A stretch of 64,000 nucleotides of DNA from positions 186,001 through 250,000 of the forward strand of contig NZ_BPUO01000006.1 in assembly GCF_022179805.1 (NCBI RefSeq). The letters are read 5' to 3'. Position 1 is the stretch's first letter, and each line of letters begins with the position of its first letter. A model generated the notes under the pieces. That model saw nothing but the letters and a program-made list of their open reading frames with translations, searched no databases and was not told where the DNA came from. This document shows positions 19,973 through 29,838 of this stretch, in pieces. The position numbers and the translations under genes were made by a program. The stretch is from Cupriavidus pauculus (lineage in GTDB: Bacteria > Pseudomonadota > Gammaproteobacteria > Burkholderiales > Burkholderiaceae).

Positions 19973-21489
19973 GCCACCGCCGCTGGCCGGTGGCGGATGC
20001 GCCACGCGGCCAGCATGGCCGTGGCAATCACCACGCCCACGGCCAGGAACGTCTCGTCGAAGGCGCGGATGCGCGCCGCCTGTACAGCCTGCCCGGCGAC
20101 CTGGCCGCCCGCGCCCAGCATCACGCCGTGCTCGGCCAGCCGCCATTCCAGCCCGACGCCCGCCAGGCTCACGCCGATGGCGCCGCCCAGCTGGCGCAGG
20201 AAGTTGATGCAGCTCGATCCTTGTGCGATCAGCGAGAAATCCACGCCGCGCATCGAACCCATCGTCAATGAAGGCAGGATGCACCCCAGGCCAATGCGCC
20301 CGATCACCGCGTACAGCACGATGAGCAGGTAGGGCGTAGCCATCGAACCGGTAGCCATCAGCAGGAACGATCCGGCCAGCAGCGCCAGCCCGAATGACAC
20401 CTGCTTGTGCGGCAGGATGCGGCCGGTCAGGCGCCCGGCCACGGCAATCGTCACGGCCAGCGCGATGCCGGCCGGCATCAGCACCAGGCCCGCGGCCGAA
20501 GGCGTGTAGGCCAGCGCGGTCTGCATGTAGACCGGCAGCAGGTAGGTGGACCCGAACAGACCCGCGCCGTAGATGAACGCCACCACGGCGCCAGCCGAGA
20601 ACTGGCGATAGCTGTAGAGCCGCATGTTCATCAGCGGATCGGGTGCGCGCAATTGCCACGCCACGAACACGGCCAGCATGAACACGCCGAACAGCGCCAG
20701 CCCCACCCCTTCGCCCGTGCTGTTGCGCATGGCCACCAGCCCGTTGAGCAGGCTCACCGTCGCCACGCCCACCAGCACCAGGCCGCGCCAGTCCAGCGGC
20801 TTGCGCTCGCCGATCATCGCCGAATCCACGGCCATGTACCGGCGCGCCATCCACCAGCCGGCCAGCGTCAGCGGCACCACCACGAAGAAGATCGAGCGCC
20901 AGCCGAACAGCTCGACCAGAAACCCGCCCAGGCTGGGGCCGATGGCAGGTGCCAGCACCACGCCAAAACCGAATAGCGACAGCGCCTTGCCCTGCTCGCG
21001 TTCCTCGAAGGCGCGCAGGATGAAGATGTTCGGCAGCGGCTGCATGATGCCGGCGGCGATGCCTTCGGCCACGCGCATGGCCAGCATCACGCCAAATGTG
21101 GGGGAGAAGCCGCCAATGAACCCGCCGCAGCCCAGCAGCACCAGCGTGCCCATGAACGTGCGCCGCAGCCCGTAGCGGTTCAGCAGCCACGGCGTCAGCA
21201 GCATCGACATCGTCATGGCGATCATGAAGCTGGCCGCCACCCATTGGGCGCGCTCCTGCCCCAGCACGAAATGCCGGCTCAGGTCCGGAATGGCGACATT
21301 GACGATGGTTGACGACACGATGGACGACATCGCGCCCAGCATCAGCGTGATCAGGATCAGCCAGCGCAGGCGGTCACCGTATCGCGCGCGCAGTTCGGCC
21401 CGCGTGGGGCCGCTGCCCTTCGGCTTGTCTCCTCCCTCGGGATCTTCCCCGCTGCCGGTACGTGCCGGCGCAGTGGAATCGCGGCTCAC
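19969..21489 (-). CDS. MFS drug exporter, DHA2 (EmrB/QacA) family
   Basis: 506-aa major facilitator with about 14 membrane helices, the DHA2 count. Antiporter-type motifs are present: WVAASFMIAMTMSMLLTPWL and MRVAEGIAAGIMQPL after the second helix region, and GFGVVLAPAIGPSLGG (motif C). The N-terminus is a ~40-residue charged cytoplasmic tail. Its start overlaps the stop of the upstream DUF1857 gene (ATGA, 21486-21489), so the two are translationally coupled. Unlike many EmrB systems there is no EmrA membrane-fusion partner next door. Substrate unknown. Confidence 0.88.
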   Translation of the reverse strand: MSRDSTAPARTGSGEDPEGGDKPKGSGPTRAELRARYGDRLRWLILITLMLGAMSSIVSSTIVNVAIPDLSRHFVLGQERAQWVAASFMIAMTMSMLLTPWLLNRYGLRRTFMGTLVLLGCGGFIGGFSPTFGVMLAMRVAEGIAAGIMQPLPNIFILRAFEEREQGKALSLFGFGVVLAPAIGPSLGGFLVELFGWRSIFFVVVPLTLAGWWMARRYMAVDSAMIGERKPLDWRGLVLVGVATVSLLNGLVAMRNSTGEGVGLALFGVFMLAVFVAWQLRAPDPLMNMRLYSYRQFSAGAVVAFIYGAGLFGSTYLLPVYMQTALAYTPSAAGLVLMPAGIALAVTIAVAGRLTGRILPHKQVSFGLALLAGSFLLMATGSMATPYLLIVLYAVIGRIGLGCILPSLTMGSMRGVDFSLIAQGSSCINFLRQLGGAIGVSLAGVGLEWRLAEHGVMLGAGGQVAGQAVQAARIRAFDETFLAVGVVIATAMLAAWRIRHRPAAVA

Positions 21490-21956
21490 CCGAGCCGCCC
21501 TGTCTCGGCAATCTCGCGGATCTTGCGCACGGTGTCGAGGTCGGCCTCGTGGTAGGCCGACTTGACGATTTCCGCATAGCGGTCGTCGCCACTCTCATCC
21601 ACGTTCGGCTGCGTGGTCTCGTAGATGAAGCGCGCCAGCAAGGCGCCCGGCACGGGTGTTTCGATGATCATCGTCAACGACCCGCCCGCGTGTTCGGCTG
21701 TTGCGGCCGATTCGTAACGCACGGCGCTGCGCGGTTCGTACACCACCCGGTCACTGATCTTGGCCTTGCCAAAATGCAGGACGCGCTCGATCCAGCCGTC
21801 GCCCCGCGCCACGATCTCGGCACGGTCCAGACCCAGGATGAACAATTCCGGCGACTCCGCCCGCAAGACCAAACCCTGCCAGAGCTGGTCGGCCGTCAGC
21901 GGCACCAGCGTGGGGTCGGCTGGGTCATTGATTTCCACCAGGTGTTCGAAGCGCAA
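21486..21956 (-). CDS. DUF1857 / SRPBCC (AtaL-like) family protein
   Basis: 156-aa START/SRPBCC-fold protein (hydrophobic-ligand pocket): LRFEHLVEINDPADPTLVPLTADQLWQGLVLRA and later ISDRVVYEPRSAVRYES, LTMIIETPVPG are characteristic of DUF1857. I choose the TTG at 21956 as start because GGAGAG lies 5 nt upstream and the family begins at this residue; the frame extends to 22055 but that segment overlaps the promoter of the VOC gene. Function unknown. Coupling to an exporter suggests a small hydrophobic ligand is bound and exported, which is speculation. Confidence 0.75.
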   Translation of the reverse strand: MRFEHLVEINDPADPTLVPLTADQLWQGLVLRAESPELFILGLDRAEIVARGDGWIERVLHFGKAKISDRVVYEPRSAVRYESAATAEHAGGSLTMIIETPVPGALLARFIYETTQPNVDESGDDRYAEIVKSAYHEADLDTVRKIREIAETGRLG

Positions 21957-22163
21957 CTTGACTCTCCAGATCGTAGATTTCCGTATTATGAGCCCTCCCA
22001 CGTGCAACTGTCCCCCCGGTTTCGGGCGGGTCGCGCACATCACTGCTGACAGCACGTGTCAGGAGCCCGGGCGCACAATGCTCGCCCGATGTATGTCAGG
22101 CGTCAGGAGCCGTCAGGAGCGGCTGCCGACCGCCGGCATCGGGAGAACGCTCAGGAGGCACGC

Positions 22164-22574
22164 ATGGAGTTGCTGATCAACATCGACGTCGATGACCTGG
22201 AACGCGGCATCGGTTTCTATGAAGCAGGACTGGGATTGCGGCTCAACCGCAAACTGTTCGACGGCACGGTAGCCGAGTTGCACGGCGCCTGCGCGCCGGT
22301 CTACCTGCTGGCCAAGGCCGCCGGCTCGGTGGCCACCACCCGCGCCGACACCCGGCGCGACTACGCACGGCACTGGACGCCGGTGCACCTTGACTTCGTG
22401 GTCGAAGCCCTGGAGCCCGCCATCGAACAGGCGCTGGCCGCCGGCGCCGAACTGGAAGACTGGCCCCGGGAATTCGACTGGGGCCGCCAGGCCATGCTGT
22501 CAGACCCGTTCGGGCATGGGATCTGTTTTATTGAGTGGAAGGGTGAGGGGTATGGGGTGCGCGAGGGGGTGTGA
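22164..22574 (+). CDS. VOC-superfamily (glyoxalase/bleomycin-resistance) protein
   Basis: 136-aa single-module VOC protein with paired beta-alpha-beta-beta-beta units: MELLINIDVDDLERGIGFYEAGLG at the N-terminus and HLDFVVEALEPAIEQALAAGA plus LSDPFGHGICFIEW at the C-terminus. Candidate metal ligands are His (VHLDF) and Glu near the end (FIEW). A perfect AGGAGG lies 6 nt before the ATG at 22164, so the 36-codon upstream extension is rejected. Ends in a bidirectional terminator shared with aceB. Substrate unknown. Confidence 0.85.
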   Translation: MELLINIDVDDLERGIGFYEAGLGLRLNRKLFDGTVAELHGACAPVYLLAKAAGSVATTRADTRRDYARHWTPVHLDFVVEALEPAIEQALAAGAELEDWPREFDWGRQAMLSDPFGHGICFIEWKGEGYGVREGV

Positions 22575-22593
22575 GGGAGTCGCCCGCCCCAAC

Positions 22594-22630
22594 AAAAAAC
22601 CCCCAGGGCTCACACCCTGGGGGTTTTCTT
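22594..22630. terminator. Bidirectional intrinsic terminator (VOC gene / aceB)
   Basis: ACCCCCAGGG, 6-nt loop, then CCCTGGGGGT, with an A-run before and a T-run after. It works in both directions, ending the + strand VOC gene (stop 22574) and the - strand aceB (stop 22662). Confidence 0.9.
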
Positions 22631-22661
22631 CATCCTGAACCTCAACGAACCGTAGCTACGC

Positions 22662-24245
22662 TCAGACTTCCTCGTACAGCGGCAGCGTCAGGAATTCAGC
22701 GAAGTCTTCGGACGTCGACATCTGTTCGAAGATCTGCGCGGCGCGGTCGTACGTCGGGCCGTTGCCTGCGATTTCCTTCACCTTGGCCAGTTCTTCCGGG
22801 ATCAGCGCGCGGACCATCTCGGCGGTGACCTTGCGGCCGTCTTCAAGCTTGCCCTTCGGCGAGCGGATCCACTGCCAGACCTGCGAGCGCGAGATCTCGG
22901 CGGTGGCGGCGTCTTCCATCAGGTTGTGGATCGGCACGCAGCCGTTACCGGCCAGCCAGGCGCCCAGGTAGTGGATGCCGACGTTGATGTTCATGCGCAG
23001 GCCGTGTTCCGTGATCGGCGTTTCCGGCTTGAAGTCCAGCAGGTCGGCGCCCTTCACTTCCACATCCATGCGTTGCTTCTCGAACTGGTTGGGCTTGTCG
23101 CCCAGCACGGCCACGAATTCCTTCATTGCCGGTTCGACCAGGCCCGGGTGAGCCACCCAGCCGCCGTCGTAGCCGTCGGTGGCATCGCGACGCTTGTCGC
23201 TGATGATGCCTTCCATGGCGATGGCGTTCTTTTCCGGATCGTTTTTGATCGGAATCAGTGCGCTCATGCCGCCGATGGCCGGTGCGCCACGCTTGTGGCA
23301 GGTCTTCAGCAGCAGCAGCGCGTACGAACGCATGAACGGCGCGGTCATCGTCACCTTGGCGCGGTCGGCCAGGCAGAAGTCCTTGTCCACCTTGAACTTC
23401 TTGATGCACGAGAAGATGTAGTCCCAGCGGCCGGCGTTCAGGCCAGCGCTGTGGTCGCGCAGTTCATACAGGATTTCTTCCATCTCGAACGCGGCCAGGA
23501 TCGTTTCGATCAGCACCGTGGCCTTGATGGTGCCTTGCGGCAGGCCAACTTCGTTCTGGGCCATCACGAAGATGTCGTTCCACAGGCGTGCTTCCTGATG
23601 GCTTTCCATCTTCGGCAGATAGAAGAACGGGCCGGCGCCGCGTGCGATCTGCTCTTTGCCGTTATGGAACAGGAACAGTGCGAAGTCGAAGATGCCGCCC
23701 GACACGCGCTTGCCGTCGATCGTGACGTGCTTTTCGTCCAGGTGCCAGCCGCGCGGACGCACCTGCAGCGTGGCGATCTTGTCGTTGAGCTTGTAGTGCT
23801 TGCCGTTGCTGTCCAGCGTCAGCGTGCGGCGCACGGCGGCCTTCAGGTTGACCTGACCCTGCATCTGGTTGTGCCAGTTCGGGGTGTTCGAATCCTCGAA
23901 GTCGGTCATGTAGCTGTCAGCGCCCGAGTTGAAGGCGTTGATCACCATCTTGGCTTCGACCGGGCCGGTGATTTCCACGCGGCGGCATTGCAGCGCCGGG
24001 GGTACCGGGGCCACTTTCCAGTCGCCTTCGCGGATGTTCTTCGTTTCAGCCAGGAAGTCGGGCAGTTCGCCGGCGTCCAGGCGCTTGGTGCGCTCTACGC
24101 GCGCGGCCAGCAGTTCCTGGCGGCTCGCCTCGAAGGCGCGGTGCAGCTTGTCGACCAGGGCCAGGGCTTCCGGCGTGAGGATGTCTTCGTAAGCCGGCAG
24201 GATCTCGCCGGTAATCTTCATGCCCGCGGGCAGCGTGATAGCCAT
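22662..24245 (-). CDS. aceB: Malate synthase A
   Basis: Condenses glyoxylate with acetyl-CoA to malate in the glyoxylate shunt (527 aa, isoform-A size). The family signature DHSAGLNAGRWDYI lies at residues 264-277; acidic metal-binding residues occur in MTDFEDSNTPNW (about 113-124) and VLIETILAAFEMEE. AGGAG precedes the ATG at 24245. It lies 46 nt downstream of a haloacid-dehalogenase-type gene on the same strand and ends at a bidirectional terminator. Isocitrate lyase is 2.6 kb away at 26.8 kb, so the two shunt genes are close but in separate units. Confidence 0.97.
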   Translation of the reverse strand: MAITLPAGMKITGEILPAYEDILTPEALALVDKLHRAFEASRQELLAARVERTKRLDAGELPDFLAETKNIREGDWKVAPVPPALQCRRVEITGPVEAKMVINAFNSGADSYMTDFEDSNTPNWHNQMQGQVNLKAAVRRTLTLDSNGKHYKLNDKIATLQVRPRGWHLDEKHVTIDGKRVSGGIFDFALFLFHNGKEQIARGAGPFFYLPKMESHQEARLWNDIFVMAQNEVGLPQGTIKATVLIETILAAFEMEEILYELRDHSAGLNAGRWDYIFSCIKKFKVDKDFCLADRAKVTMTAPFMRSYALLLLKTCHKRGAPAIGGMSALIPIKNDPEKNAIAMEGIISDKRRDATDGYDGGWVAHPGLVEPAMKEFVAVLGDKPNQFEKQRMDVEVKGADLLDFKPETPITEHGLRMNINVGIHYLGAWLAGNGCVPIHNLMEDAATAEISRSQVWQWIRSPKGKLEDGRKVTAEMVRALIPEELAKVKEIAGNGPTYDRAAQIFEQMSTSEDFAEFLTLPLYEEV

Positions 24246-24291
24246 CAGTCTTCTCCTGTAGGTGCGATGGTGTATTAAGGGGGCCTGCTCG

Positions 24292-25017
24292 TCAGGACGC
24301 CGCGCCCGGTGCGGCAGCCAGGGCGGCTACCGACGGGGCGACGAAAGCAAGCAGGTCGTTCATGTCGTGCCCGGTGCCAGTGGGCGCCACGTCCAGGCGC
24401 TCCACCGGATGGCCGGCACGGTTGATCCAGAAAGTCGTGTAGCCAAACCACGTGGCCCCGCATGCGTCCCAGCAATTCGACGAGACGAACAGAATCTCGC
24501 TCGCAGGCAGGTCGAAAGCCTTGGGGCCCATGGCGTAGGCGGCCGGCGCGGTCTTGTACTGCCGCACGGCGTCCACCGACAGCACGTGGTCGAACAGACC
24601 ATGCATACCGGCGCTCTTGACCGCGATATCCAGCATCTCCGGGTTGCCGTTGGACAAGATGCCCAGCGGCAGATTGGCGCGCCGCAACCGCTTGAGCGCT
24701 GCCAGGTTCTCCGGAAAGGCCGACAGGCAGGCGTATTCCTTGAGCAGCTGCGCCTGCGTCGCATCATCGAGATGCAACCCCAGGCGGTCGGCCGCATAGC
24801 GCAGCGCGTCAATCGTGATGTCCCAGAAAGGCTTGTAGCGTGCGCCGTCGGGGGCCGCCAGCGAACGCAGGCGCGTGTAGTCGATCTGCCGCTCGCGCCA
24901 GAGCAGCGCAAGCGCCTCGCCCTTGCCCGGAAACAGCTGCTCCGCGCGCGCCGTGACCGAATACACGTCGAACAGCGTGCCGTAAGCATCGAATACAACT
25001 GCGCGGATTTTGTTCAT
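24292..25017 (-). CDS. Haloacid dehalogenase, type II (HAD superfamily)
   Basis: 241-aa HAD hydrolase resembling L-2-haloacid dehalogenase. Nucleophile Asp10 in VFDAYGTLFDVYS, motif II Ser/Asn in LSNGNPEML, motif III Lys in YKTAP, and the type II hallmark SSNCWD. These enzymes turn L-2-haloacids into D-2-hydroxyacids, and chloroacetate into glycolate. Located immediately upstream of aceB and divergent from a LysR gene. Glycolate oxidises to glyoxylate, the AceB substrate, so the pairing makes metabolic sense (inference). A phosphatase or other hydrolase role is possible. Confidence 0.88.
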   Translation of the reverse strand: MNKIRAVVFDAYGTLFDVYSVTARAEQLFPGKGEALALLWRERQIDYTRLRSLAAPDGARYKPFWDITIDALRYAADRLGLHLDDATQAQLLKEYACLSAFPENLAALKRLRRANLPLGILSNGNPEMLDIAVKSAGMHGLFDHVLSVDAVRQYKTAPAAYAMGPKAFDLPASEILFVSSNCWDACGATWFGYTTFWINRAGHPVERLDVAPTGTGHDMNDLLAFVAPSVAALAAAPGAAS

Positions 25018-25184
25018 CTGTCAAAACGCCAAGGACTGAATGGACCTGTACACGATTGAATGCATGGAATTCTAGTGATGCGCTGCAGTGCGGCAAATAG
25101 GGCCGCTGTCACTTGATCTTTTACTTTTGCACTACTAATCTTGGCCATCCTTATCAAGACTTGTGTTACAGCAAGCGGACTTTC

Positions 25185-26141
25185 GTGGACCACTTCAAGC
25201 AACTTGAGACTTTTGTGTCTGTCGCGTCACGTGGCAGCCTCTCCGCCGCCGCAGCCGCCGAAGGCGTGGCGCCGGCCATCATCGGGCGCCGCATCGATGC
25301 CCTGGAAGAGCGGCTCGGCGTGAAACTGCTGGTACGCACCACACGCAAGATCACGCTCACGTTCGAAGGCTCCGCGTTCCTGGAAGACTGCCAGCGCATC
25401 CTCAACGACCTGCACAATGCCGAAGCCAGCGTCTCCGCCGGCGGGGTCAAGGCCAGCGGCCACCTGCGCGTCACCGCGCCGGCCGGCTTTGGCCGCAAGC
25501 ATGTGGCGCCGCTGGTGCCGCTGTTCATCGAATCGCACCCCGACGTCACGCTGACCCTTGACCTGTCCGACCGCGTGGTCGATCTGGTCAACGAAGGCTT
25601 CGACTGCGCCATCCGGCTGGGCGACCTGCCCGACTCCAGCCTGGTATCGATCCGCCTGGCCGAAAACCGCCGCGTCGTGGTGGCCTCGCCCGAATACCTG
25701 GCGCGTGCCGGCACGCCGCAACTTCCCGAAGACCTGTCGCGCCACAACTGCCTGGCCTTCGGCGCCAGCGCCAACGTGCAGCGCGGCTGGGTGTTCCAGC
25801 AGGACGGCCGCGCCGTCACCGTCAAGGTCGGCGGCACCATGGAATGCACCGACGGCGCCGTGCTCCATGCGTGGTGCCTGCAGGGGCACGGGCTGGCCTG
25901 GCGGTCCTGGTGGGAAGTGGGCCAGGAAATCGTCAGCGGCCGTCTGGTGACCGTGCTCGACGAATTCCAGGCGCCGCCCATCGGCATCCACGCCGTCTTT
26001 CCCCAACGCAAGCACCTGCCGCTGCGCGTGCGTCTGTTCATCGACCATCTCAAGAACACCTACGGCAACCCGGCCTACTGGCGCCGCGCCGAGCAGGCGC
26101 CCAGCAGCGCCGCCGCCGAAGTCCACGCCGTGGTGGCCTGA
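25185..26141 (+). CDS. LysR-family transcriptional regulator
   Basis: 318-aa LysR regulator: N-terminal winged helix (FKQLETFVSVASRGSLSAAAAAEGVAPAIIGRRIDALEERLG) and a LysR_substrate effector domain (about 90-300). I take the GTG at 25185 as start because the family N-terminus (VDHFKQLETF) begins there; the frame is open from 25113 but that stretch is AT-rich promoter-like DNA. Divergent from the haloacid-dehalogenase gene, 167 nt apart, the classical arrangement for a LysR protein controlling its neighbour. It is therefore a candidate regulator of that gene and aceB. Effector unknown. Confidence 0.88.
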   Translation: MDHFKQLETFVSVASRGSLSAAAAAEGVAPAIIGRRIDALEERLGVKLLVRTTRKITLTFEGSAFLEDCQRILNDLHNAEASVSAGGVKASGHLRVTAPAGFGRKHVAPLVPLFIESHPDVTLTLDLSDRVVDLVNEGFDCAIRLGDLPDSSLVSIRLAENRRVVVASPEYLARAGTPQLPEDLSRHNCLAFGASANVQRGWVFQQDGRAVTVKVGGTMECTDGAVLHAWCLQGHGLAWRSWWEVGQEIVSGRLVTVLDEFQAPPIGIHAVFPQRKHLPLRVRLFIDHLKNTYGNPAYWRRAEQAPSSAAAEVHAVVA

Positions 26142-26289
26142 ACACCCGTTGCTACCGCGCGCGATCGGTTCGGCATCGCACAATCTTGATATTTCGCAAT
26201 GGCGCACACTCCACACTGACTACAATCAAATCAGACAGGCGCCATCTGGCCTGCCCCCTTTCCCATAGTAAAAGTTAAGGAGGTCCGGC

Positions 26290-26724
26290 ATGTTCAAGCA
26301 CATCCTGCTACCCACCGACGGCTCGGAGCTGTCCAAGAAGGCCATCGACGGTGGCCTGGAACTGGCCAAGGTCATCGGCGCACGGGTTACGGCCTATGTC
26401 TGTCTTGAGGAATATCCGTACACGCCCTTCAGCGAGATCGTGGTCGAGGCCCCGCAGGCGTTCAAGGAACGCATCGAGAACCAAGCCCGGCTCTACCTGA
26501 AGGAAATCGAGAGCGCGGCCGTCAATGCCGGCCTGCCGTTCGACGCCGACATGACCACCTTCGCGGTGCCCTACCTGGGCATCATCGACGCGGCGGAGCG
26601 CCATGGCTGCGACGTGATTTTCATGGCCTCGCACGGCCGGCGCGGGCTATCGGGCCTTCTGCTCGGCAGTGAGACGCAGAAAGTGCTCACGCATACGGAT
26701 ATTCCCGTCATCGTCTATCGATAA
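26290..26724 (+). CDS. Universal stress protein, UspA family
   Basis: 144-aa single-domain USP: MFKHILLPTDGSELSKKAIDGGLELAK at the N-terminus and the ATP-binding pattern ASHG-x9-GS (ASHGRRGLSGLLLGSETQKV) at the C-terminus; the first Gly of the usual G-x2-G is Ala here. Probably an ATP-binding dimer induced in starvation or energy stress. AAGGAGGT precedes the ATG, an almost ideal ribosome-binding site, suggesting strong translation. Monocistronic between LysR and the convergent aceA. Confidence 0.95.
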   Translation: MFKHILLPTDGSELSKKAIDGGLELAKVIGARVTAYVCLEEYPYTPFSEIVVEAPQAFKERIENQARLYLKEIESAAVNAGLPFDADMTTFAVPYLGIIDAAERHGCDVIFMASHGRRGLSGLLLGSETQKVLTHTDIPVIVYR

Positions 26725-26730
26725 CCGGAG

Positions 26731-26762
26731 AAAAAATCCGCGCCGTGGGTTGCACGGCGCGG
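26731..26762 (-). terminator. Intrinsic terminator of aceA
   Basis: On the minus strand: CCGCGCCGT, 7-nt loop, ACGGCGCGG, then a run of T. A 9-bp GC stem plus U-tract 68 nt after the aceA stop. It may also slow readthrough from the convergent usp gene. Confidence 0.9.
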
Positions 26763-26829
26763 AGCCAAACTGACGGCACGATGGTCGCGCGCCGTCCCCG
26801 AATCCCCTTATCGGTTCGATCTCAATCCT

Positions 26830-28125
<1,296 letters not shown>

Positions 28126-28350
28126 GTCCACTCTCCTATCGCAATTTCGAGATGACTTTGAAATTGAGTGACACCCCCGAGCCGCTGTGTCTCCGGCGCC
28201 TCAAGTCATGTGTCTTATATAAGAGTGTAGAGAAGCTTCCCGCATTGCAACAAGCCACAATTGTCGCCAGCCGACAGTTTTTTATTTATTTAAAATCAAT
28301 GGCTTGTGAATTTATTTCACGATACGGCACGGAATCTTTCATGATGAGAA
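28126..28350. promoter_or_regulatory. aceA upstream regulatory region
   Basis: AT-rich compared with its surroundings. Two perfect palindromes are visible: CTTATATAAG at about 28214-28223 (also a plausible minus-strand -10 region) and GTGAA-N5-TTCAC at 28306-28320. There is no convincing ORF. These are candidate operators for control of isocitrate lyase; the binding factors are unknown. Confidence 0.5.
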
Positions 28351-28380
28351 ATGCCACCCCTCTCGGGGTGGCATGTATTT
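28351..28380. terminator. Hairpin terminator downstream of the gamma-glutamylcyclotransferase gene
   Basis: ATGCCACCCC, loop TCTC, GGGGTGGCAT: a perfect 10-bp stem. It lies 72 nt after the stop codon of the minus-strand gene at 28446. The + strand side has the better T-run (GTATTTTTG), so it may also terminate a + strand transcript. Confidence 0.7.
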
Positions 28381-28445
28381 TTGCGCCACAAAACATCATT
28401 CCGCATCGTGAAATTTTGGCAGCCTTAGGGGCTACCCGGCCAGTT

Positions 28446-28865
28446 TCACGCGGCTGCGGCAGTATCGCGCGCCTGTCGGTAGGCCACCCAGTCACCGCTG
28501 TCGATCAGGGCCAAGCCGGCCACCGCGCCATCGGCCACGGGATAGAGCAGGCAGTCCACCGCCGTGCCATCGAGCGACACCACTTGCGATTTGCGAATGA
28601 ATAGCGTGGCCTGCCCCGGATAGACCTCTTCGATCTCGTCCAGTACGGGCAGCAACGCATCGGGGATGTCGTAGATATCGCCCAGCACCGGGCCGGCCGT
28701 GCTGTCGAGCACGAGTCCCGGGTAGGTGCCGAAGTCATACAGGCGTCCGGCAATACTTGCCGTGCCCAGCAGCGTGGCGGCGGCGATGCCGTGGCGCTCG
28801 GCCGCACGGTTCAGATCATTGACCTCGCCGGCACGGAGCGTGCCGTAGACGAATACACGGGGCAT
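28446..28865 (-). CDS. Gamma-glutamylcyclotransferase-like protein (GGCT/AIG2 fold)
   Basis: 139-aa protein of the GGCT-like superfamily: the glycine-rich substrate loop VYGTLRAGEVN at the N-terminus, FGTYPGLVLD in the middle and the catalytic Glu in LDEIEEVYPG. Such enzymes cleave gamma-glutamyl amines to 5-oxoproline, or act on glutathione. The start at 28865 has AAGGAT upstream; a start five codons earlier is possible. Monocistronic. A link to the gsi glutathione importer in this window is possible but not shown. Confidence 0.88.
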   Translation of the reverse strand: MPRVFVYGTLRAGEVNDLNRAAERHGIAAATLLGTASIAGRLYDFGTYPGLVLDSTAGPVLGDIYDIPDALLPVLDEIEEVYPGQATLFIRKSQVVSLDGTAVDCLLYPVADGAVAGLALIDSGDWVAYRQARDTAAAA

Positions 28866-28973
28866 GACGCAATCCTTCACTGACTGAAAGCGACCATGTT
28901 AGAGGAAGAAAAACGGCGGTGAAACTGGCGCGTCGGGTTTCCCCACGGTGGTGCAATCCGCGGCGCAAACCGG

Positions 28974-29831
28974 CTACATCTGCTTGAACAGGTGCGCGTA
29001 CTGCCTGGCGACGGGCAGCGATTCCGGGCGGTCGCGCAGCTTCAGCGACAGGCGGCCCAGCGACTGATTCACGGCACTCGCCACGCAGTCGATGTTGACC
29101 ACCGTGCCCCGATGAATCTGCCAGAAGCGGTCGGGGTCCAGTTGCTGCGTCAGTTCGCGCAGGCTGGTGCGGATCAGCGCTTCGCCGCTGGTGGACACCA
29201 CGTTCACATACTTGTCCGTGGCTTCGAGGTAGACCACTTCGTCCACCGGGATGATGCGCACCTCCTGCCCCACCAGCGCCTTGATGAAGCGCAGGTACTG
29301 CCCGCGCTGCGCGGCCACTGGGCGGTCGAGCGATTCCAGCCGCTGCAGCAATTGCGCCAGCCGGTCAGCGTCGACCATCGTGCCGATGTCGGACACGCCG
29401 TCGTCACCCTGCTCCCCTTCCTCGCCGAGCTCCCCACTTTCGGCGGCCTCGGCCGCCTTGGTGCTCAGGCGCGCCTTCAGGCGCCCGACCGTGGCTTCCA
29501 GCCGCTCGTGCTGCACGGGCTTGAGCACGTAGTCGACGGCAGCGCGTTCAAACGCCTCCAGCGCGAACTGGTCGTAGGCGGTGACGAACACCACTAACGG
29601 CGGCCGGTCGAATTCGATCATCTCTCGCGCCACGTCCATGCCGCTCATGCCGGGCATGCGGATATCGAGAAACGCCACGTCCGGCTGGTACTGGCGGCCG
29701 GCATCGAGCGCGGCCATGCCGTCGTGCACGACGGAGACAATGGTGGCTTCCGGCCACAGGACTTTCAGTTCGGATTCGAGCACGCGCGCAAGCAGCGCCT
29801 CGTCGTCGGCGATCAGCAGGGTCGGGGACAT
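28974..29831 (-). CDS. LytTR-family response regulator
   Basis: 285-aa regulator with an N-terminal receiver (phospho-acceptor Asp56 in AFLDIRMPG; acidic DDE near residue 10; Lys in YVLKPV) and a C-terminal LytTR DNA-binding domain (about residues 180-285; VVYLEATDKYVNV, LTQQLDPDRFWQIHRGTVVN). Between them is a ~35-residue Glu/Gly/Asp-rich linker (AAESGELGEEGEQGDD) longer than usual. It follows the sensor kinase by only 7 nt, so the two form one operon. AlgR/LytR-like; targets unknown. Confidence 0.93.
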   Translation of the reverse strand: MSPTLLIADDEALLARVLESELKVLWPEATIVSVVHDGMAALDAGRQYQPDVAFLDIRMPGMSGMDVAREMIEFDRPPLVVFVTAYDQFALEAFERAAVDYVLKPVQHERLEATVGRLKARLSTKAAEAAESGELGEEGEQGDDGVSDIGTMVDADRLAQLLQRLESLDRPVAAQRGQYLRFIKALVGQEVRIIPVDEVVYLEATDKYVNVVSTSGEALIRTSLRELTQQLDPDRFWQIHRGTVVNIDCVASAVNQSLGRLSLKLRDRPESLPVARQYAHLFKQM

Positions 29832-29838
29832 GGGGGCT

